From contig UQDU01000006.1 of assembly GCA_900539915.1 (NCBI GenBank), positions 1 through 64,000 of the forward strand: 64,000 nt of DNA, given 5' to 3'. The translations under genes were made by a program, and so were the position numbers. This document shows, piece by piece, positions 60,031 through 64,000 of the stretch. Source of the stretch: an uncultured Bacteroidales bacterium. GTDB lineage: Bacteria; Bacteroidota; Bacteroidia; Bacteroidales; Muribaculaceae. Numbering within the stretch: the stretch's first letter is position 1; each line of letters begins with the position of its first letter. The notes below the pieces were generated by a model. That model did no database searches. It saw only the letters and a list, made by a program, of their open reading frames with translations, and was not told the origin of the DNA.

Positions 60031-60912
60031 ATGTCAAATTTAACACCTAAAATATCTATTGTAGTAGTCACATATAATTCCGGTAAATATGTGACTGAAA
60101 CATTAGACAGTATAGCCAACCAAAGTTATACTGGTGAAATTCAACTTATTGTCAGCGATGATTGTTCGCAGGATGATACAGTGTTGATATGCAAGAACTG
60201 GTTGAAAGACCATAAGGACAGATTCCCTGATGCTACCATCATCTCGTCAACAAGCAATACAGGTATTAGTGGCAATTATAACCGTGCATTAAAAGAGGTT
60301 AACGGACTATGGGTCAAATATATAGCTGGTGATGATATTTTGACCCCTGATTGTATACGTGAATTTGTCGCGGAAACCTCCCTCACAGATGATAAGTTTA
60401 TCATGTGTCGTCTGCAACCTTTTGATTCAGACGGTGACAAAGCACCGAGAATGAGGGCTGAAGGTATCATGGAATGTGATGTAAAGGGGCAGGAGAAGGT
60501 ATTAAGCGAGTTGTCATATATAATAGAAGGCCCATCGTTTTTTCTTGAAACGGCGACACTGCGTCAATTAGGAGCTTTTGATGAGGCATACCCTTATGTA
60601 GAAGACTGGCCTTTGGCCATGAAATACGCATATAATGGGTATCATATCCATTTATTGAAAAAGGAACTTGTACGATACAGAGAATATCAATCGGTTAGTA
60701 AAGAAGGCAGTATATATTATCAGAAATTTTGGTGGTGTTGTTATGCCTCTTTAAATGATTGGCGTATGCGGATAGCCAAACGAGACAAGGAATACATGGC
60801 TTGGTGGCATGCGAGAGTGCAACGATATCTGTTAGATATTCCCAAGACGGGATTGTTTAACAAACTTGTTAGGTATATGCTTATGGCAACTGATTTAAAA
60901 AGGTTCTTATGA
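60031..60912 (+). CDS. Glycosyltransferase family 2
   Basis: The 293-residue enzyme begins PKISIVVVTYNSGKYVTETLDSI, has SDDCSQDDT and KYIAGDDIL, and is clearly paralogous to the gene at 62961-63881 over its whole length, including GPSFF and the WWHARVQRYLL end. The stop overlaps the next start in ATGA, which supports ATG 60909 for the GT8 gene. Donor sugar is unknown. Confidence 0.9.
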   Translation: MSNLTPKISIVVVTYNSGKYVTETLDSIANQSYTGEIQLIVSDDCSQDDTVLICKNWLKDHKDRFPDATIISSTSNTGISGNYNRALKEVNGLWVKYIAGDDILTPDCIREFVAETSLTDDKFIMCRLQPFDSDGDKAPRMRAEGIMECDVKGQEKVLSELSYIIEGPSFFLETATLRQLGAFDEAYPYVEDWPLAMKYAYNGYHIHLLKKELVRYREYQSVSKEGSIYYQKFWWCCYASLNDWRMRIAKRDKEYMAWWHARVQRYLLDIPKTGLFNKLVRYMLMATDLKRFL

Positions 60913-61882
60913 TAGAAGGAATATTCAAATATAAGCAGCAGCATATAAACATTTTGTGTTCTACTGATAATAATTATGCACCGTATTGCGGTGTGATGCT
61001 TACTTCTTTGCTTGAGAATAATCGGCAATATCATATTGATATATATATATATTAACTTCTGATATATCTTCTATTAACAGACGTCGATTTGAGATATTAG
61101 AAGATTGTTACGACTGTAGTATTGTATTCTTGACCCCAGACAAAGAACTGTTAAAAAATTGTCCTATAAAAGACGGTGATCATGTCTCTATGGCAGCATA
61201 TTATCGTATTATATGTGATCGACTTCTGCCAAATCATGTCAAAAGAATTTTGTATTTAGATTGCGATATAATAGTCAATACAGATATTATGAAGCTGTAC
61301 TATATGGATATAGACGGTTCAGCTGTAGTTGCAGCATGTACAGACAGTTATGATCCTATCCATCGGGAAAGGTTGGGGCTGACAAATAATTATTTTTGTT
61401 CTGGAGTAATGCTTTTTGACATGAAAAAGTTTCGGGAAGGGAATTACGGACAAAAATGTTTAGATGCAATAAATGAGAATCCTGATAAGTTTATATATCA
61501 TGACCAGGATGTCTTAAATATAGTTCTTAATAATCATGTGGAATTTATATCACCTAAATGGAATATGATGTCAGCCTTTTTAAGACGGGATAAGTCTGAT
61601 ATGCACATGTCAGAAACATTTAAAGCAGAAATAGAACAGACGCTTTTAACGGAATCGGACAAATTGATAGTTCATTACGAATATTTGCCCAAACCATGGC
61701 AAAAATGGGTAATGATGCCTCATCCATTTACAAAGCTTTGGTATCATTATCGGTCTATATCTCCATGGCCTGATGCCCCGATTAATTGTAAAGTTCCACT
61801 TGGTTTCAAATTTAATGTTGTATTATTGAGAGTGATGTGGAGATTAGGACTAAAAAACCGTCCAAAATACTACCTTGTATAA
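60909..61882 (+). pseudogene. GT8 glycosyltransferase, out of frame at an (AT)7 tract (possibly phase-variable)
   Basis: From ATG 60909 the protein reads HINILCSTDNNYAPYCGVML and stops at TAA 61053, just after (AT)7. Two nucleotides out of phase, the frame continues LTSDISSINRRRFEILED and on through LYLDCDIIVNTD (DxD) and YHDQDVLNIVL to 61882. With six AT units the gene would be open for 323 residues, a normal GT8 length (LgtC/galactosyl- or glucosyltransferase type). No working start for the 3' part is evident; TTG 61130 is poor. Either phase-variable OFF, a fixed mutation or a sequencing error. Confidence 0.88.
61039..61052 (+). repeat. (AT)7 dinucleotide tract inside a GT8 gene
   Basis: Seven AT units at codons 44-48 of the gene. 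Loss of one unit (or gain of two) restores the reading frame. Confidence 0.95.
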
Positions 61883-61883
61883 T

Positions 61884-62954
61884 ATGTCGCCACTGATTTC
61901 GGTCATTGTTCCAGTATATAATAAGGCTTCTCGAATAGAGGCTTGCTTGCAAAGTATCTTAGCGCAAGACTTTCAGGATTATGAGTTACTGGTAGTAGAT
62001 GATGGCTCTACTGACGGTTCGGAAGCTATATGCACCCGGTATGCTGAATTGAATTCAGACAAAATATACTACTTTCGTAAAGATAATGGCGGTGTAAGTT
62101 CTGCTCGTAATACAGGCATGGATATTGCATCAGGCCACTACTTATGTTTTGTTGATGCTGATGACTATATTAGAGCTGGTTTTCTTTCTGCCTTAATTAA
62201 GGAGGCTGAAGGATATGATATAACGACTGAATCAAGCATGCTGGATAAAGAATGGATTGGTAAAAAAATTGCCGATTACGCTGATACAGAGGGGCGAAGT
62301 ATGCTTGGTACGGCCGTATGGGGAAAACTATATGATCGCGATTTCGTAATTAAGAGCGGTGTAAGATTTGATGAATCGGTAAGATTTGGAGAAGATACAC
62401 TTTTTAACCTTAATATATGGTCTAAGGCTGTAAGCATCAAAGCGTTACACTCAAATTTATATGTCCATACAGTGGATAGAACGCGACGATATGAGCTTTC
62501 AGCTCAGGAGATACGTCAAAAGATAGAAGCCCTTCGTATGGCTTATGCTCAGTTAGATGATGCTTTTGGTTCTCATACCGACACGATTAGGGATGTCAAC
62601 ATAACTCTTTCATTATATCCTCTGTCAAAAATTATTGAGGATGATGAGGAATATATGTTACTATATAAGGAGTACGATCCAAATACTTCAGAACAAGATT
62701 TTTTTAACGATTTAAGATGCAGTCCCGTAATCCGAGCAATATCGGAAGCTGGAATTGTTGCATCGCATTATGGTTTAAAAGGTCTACGACAGATGTTTAA
62801 ATCAATCAGTCAAACATACCACAATCAGATTCCATTGATAATTTGTCCATTTCGGATGCATCGTATAATTCTATGGTTTTTACGTCATAAGATGTATATG
62901 TATTGTGCCATGATCGTCATGCTATCAAATAGCATGAGAAATTACCGTGTTTAA
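61884..62954 (+). CDS. Glycosyltransferase family 2
   Basis: ATG 61884 lies 1 nt after the GT8 stop; a TTG upstream would add three residues. The 356-residue protein begins PLISVIVPVYNKASRIEACLQSI and has VDDGSTDGSE and FVDADDYI. It resembles the GT2 at 57838 more than the pair at 60031 and 62961. Late residues are basic and partly hydrophobic, suggesting membrane contact. Sugar specificity cannot be told. Confidence 0.9.
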   Translation: MSPLISVIVPVYNKASRIEACLQSILAQDFQDYELLVVDDGSTDGSEAICTRYAELNSDKIYYFRKDNGGVSSARNTGMDIASGHYLCFVDADDYIRAGFLSALIKEAEGYDITTESSMLDKEWIGKKIADYADTEGRSMLGTAVWGKLYDRDFVIKSGVRFDESVRFGEDTLFNLNIWSKAVSIKALHSNLYVHTVDRTRRYELSAQEIRQKIEALRMAYAQLDDAFGSHTDTIRDVNITLSLYPLSKIIEDDEEYMLLYKEYDPNTSEQDFFNDLRCSPVIRAISEAGIVASHYGLKGLRQMFKSISQTYHNQIPLIICPFRMHRIILWFLRHKMYMYCAMIVMLSNSMRNYRV

Positions 62955-62960
62955 TCTAAT

Positions 62961-63881
62961 ATGGATAAGCTACAATCAATGCAAATGGCTCCATTAATCT
63001 CTATAGTCGTTGTTACATATAATTCCCAAAGATATGTTACTGAGACTCTTGATAGTATCTTTGACCAGGATTATGAAGGCCCGATTGAATTGATTATTAG
63101 TGATGATGGATCTATTGATGATACAATAGAAATCTGTGAACAATGGATAGCTTTGCATGGCGGTCGTTTTGCACAGACCAAATTGATTCAGACTCCTAAT
63201 AATCTCGGAATATGTGGAAATTATAATTTTGCATTGAAAGTAGTGTCTGGCGCTTGGATTAAATACATTGCAGGTGATGATATCTTGAGACATGATGCCA
63301 TAAATAGATATGTTGAAGAGGCTCTTACTTCAGGTGATAGGATAATTGTGTGTGGTACGTTACTTATTAATGGAAATTCTGAAGTGATAGGACCGAGATT
63401 CCTTATGGAGCATCATCTTGATACTTTAGACCCTTATCTACAGGCGAAAAACATGGCATTGATTGGTCATGGAACTGTTGAGGGTCCGACTTTTTTTATC
63501 AACACCGATTTGTTAAAGCAGATGGGTGGAATGGATCTCAGATATCCCATGTTGGAGGATTTTCCATTTGCTTTCAGATGTGCATTTGAAGGTCACCATA
63601 TACATGTGATTAAAGACACACTTGTCAAATATCGAGTCTATCCTGAAAGTGTATCGCAAGCAGATTCTACTTTCCATGATTTATTTTATGGAGCACTATA
63701 TGATGCCAGGATGACAATTGCGAGGAAAGAACATAATTGGTCATTCTGGTGGCATGCATATGTGCAGAGGAAATTATTAAGATCCTCACAGACAATTGCT
63801 GATAGATTACGAAGAAACATGTATTTGATAAGTGATATATGGATGCATGTCCATAGGATAAAAAATATTTTTAATGCTTAA
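62961..63881 (+). CDS. Glycosyltransferase family 2
   Basis: The 306-residue protein has PLISIVVVTYNSQRYVTETLDSI, SDDGSIDDT, KYIAGDDIL and the ending WWHAYVQRKLL. It is a paralogue of the product of 60031-60912, and like that gene it is followed by a GT8 gene. It begins 6 nt after the previous stop. Confidence 0.9.
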   Translation: MDKLQSMQMAPLISIVVVTYNSQRYVTETLDSIFDQDYEGPIELIISDDGSIDDTIEICEQWIALHGGRFAQTKLIQTPNNLGICGNYNFALKVVSGAWIKYIAGDDILRHDAINRYVEEALTSGDRIIVCGTLLINGNSEVIGPRFLMEHHLDTLDPYLQAKNMALIGHGTVEGPTFFINTDLLKQMGGMDLRYPMLEDFPFAFRCAFEGHHIHVIKDTLVKYRVYPESVSQADSTFHDLFYGALYDARMTIARKEHNWSFWWHAYVQRKLLRSSQTIADRLRRNMYLISDIWMHVHRIKNIFNA

Positions 63882-63911
63882 TTTCATAGATTATCTGTAG
63901 GAACCTACTTT

Positions 63912-64000
63912 ATGAATATTCTCACTGCCACAGATGATAATTATGCTCCCTGGTGTGGAGTAATGCTTTCATCGTTGTTCAAACATAATAACGAGGAGGA
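63912..64000 (+). CDS. GT8 glycosyltransferase, partial at window end
   Basis: Only the first 29 codons are in the window. They read MNILTATDDNYAPWCGVML, close to the start of the GT8 gene at 60909. The gene continues beyond the right edge, so nothing can be said about its state. Confidence 0.75.
   Translation, partial: MNILTATDDNYAPWCGVMLSSLFKHNNEE

Noticed and set aside
61130..61882. A separate, shorter GT8 gene starting at TTG 61130
   Set aside because: The frame upstream of 61130 continues with conserved GT8 sequence back to the AT tract, so this is the 3' part of a frameshifted gene.

Overview
The window looks like a chromosomal segment of a gut Bacteroidales bacterium. I infer a Muribaculaceae-like lineage, but the sequence does not prove the family. 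The evidence is: many TAnnTTTG-type -7 promoter elements; a NuoEFG-less complex I with a fused NuoCD; an atp operon in the atpD-C-B-E-F-H-A-G order; the DUF1599 / BT_3928-like / tpiA / SPOR / folE gene order; an UpxY-type antiterminator heading a polysaccharide locus; and a complete methylmalonyl-CoA decarboxylase operon for propionate formation. No rRNA, tRNA or CRISPR array was seen.

Layout. 0.2-2.7 kb is an accessory patch: a small coiled-coil protein overlapping a zeta-like kinase, a degenerate second copy of the small protein, a fosmidomycin-resistance-type exporter and a decayed ogt fragment. 3.0-16.3 kb is housekeeping on the + strand: gyrA, a TPR protein, DUF1599, a DoxX-like membrane protein, tpiA, a SPOR protein, folE, an aminotransferase, a LolC/E-like permease, rsfS and ftsH. 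16.3-20.2 kb is accessory: a DUF1919 protein, a basic hypothetical protein, a cluster of REP-like palindromes holding an IS110 transposase, and a zinc-ribbon membrane protein. 20.2-38.2 kb on the - strand is one compact 18-kb run in which the eight-gene ATP synthase operon sits between nuoH and nuoI, so complex I and F1Fo ATP synthase appear to share one transcription unit. 38.5-41.1 kb has a C69 dipeptidase and a divergent DUF1460 amidase-like protein.

41.3-45.9 kb is the mce-mmdA-oadG-mmdC-mmdB operon, which epimerises and decarboxylates methylmalonyl-CoA while exporting Na+. 46.3-55.3 kb is mixed housekeeping: a ThiF/TcdA protein, asnA, an acyl-CoA synthetase, prfB with a programmed +1 frameshift, a PcrA/UvrD helicase and nspC. 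From 55.4 kb to the end is a visibly more AT-rich polysaccharide locus: UpxY, a flippase and at least seven glycosyltransferases, continuing off the right edge.

The most striking observations are these. (1) The atp operon is nested inside nuo. (2) A 160-bp non-autonomous element with 12-bp perfect terminal inverted repeats and a 6-bp target duplication interrupts one glycosyltransferase gene; removing the element and one duplicate copy restores a perfect reading frame. (3) An (AT)7 tract puts a neighbouring GT8 gene out of frame, and (AT)6 would restore it, which suggests slipped-strand phase variation. (4) NuoI carries an Ala/Lys-rich tail with two nearly identical 35-residue repeats. (5) An IS110 element lies between inverted copies of an 18-bp REP-like sequence.
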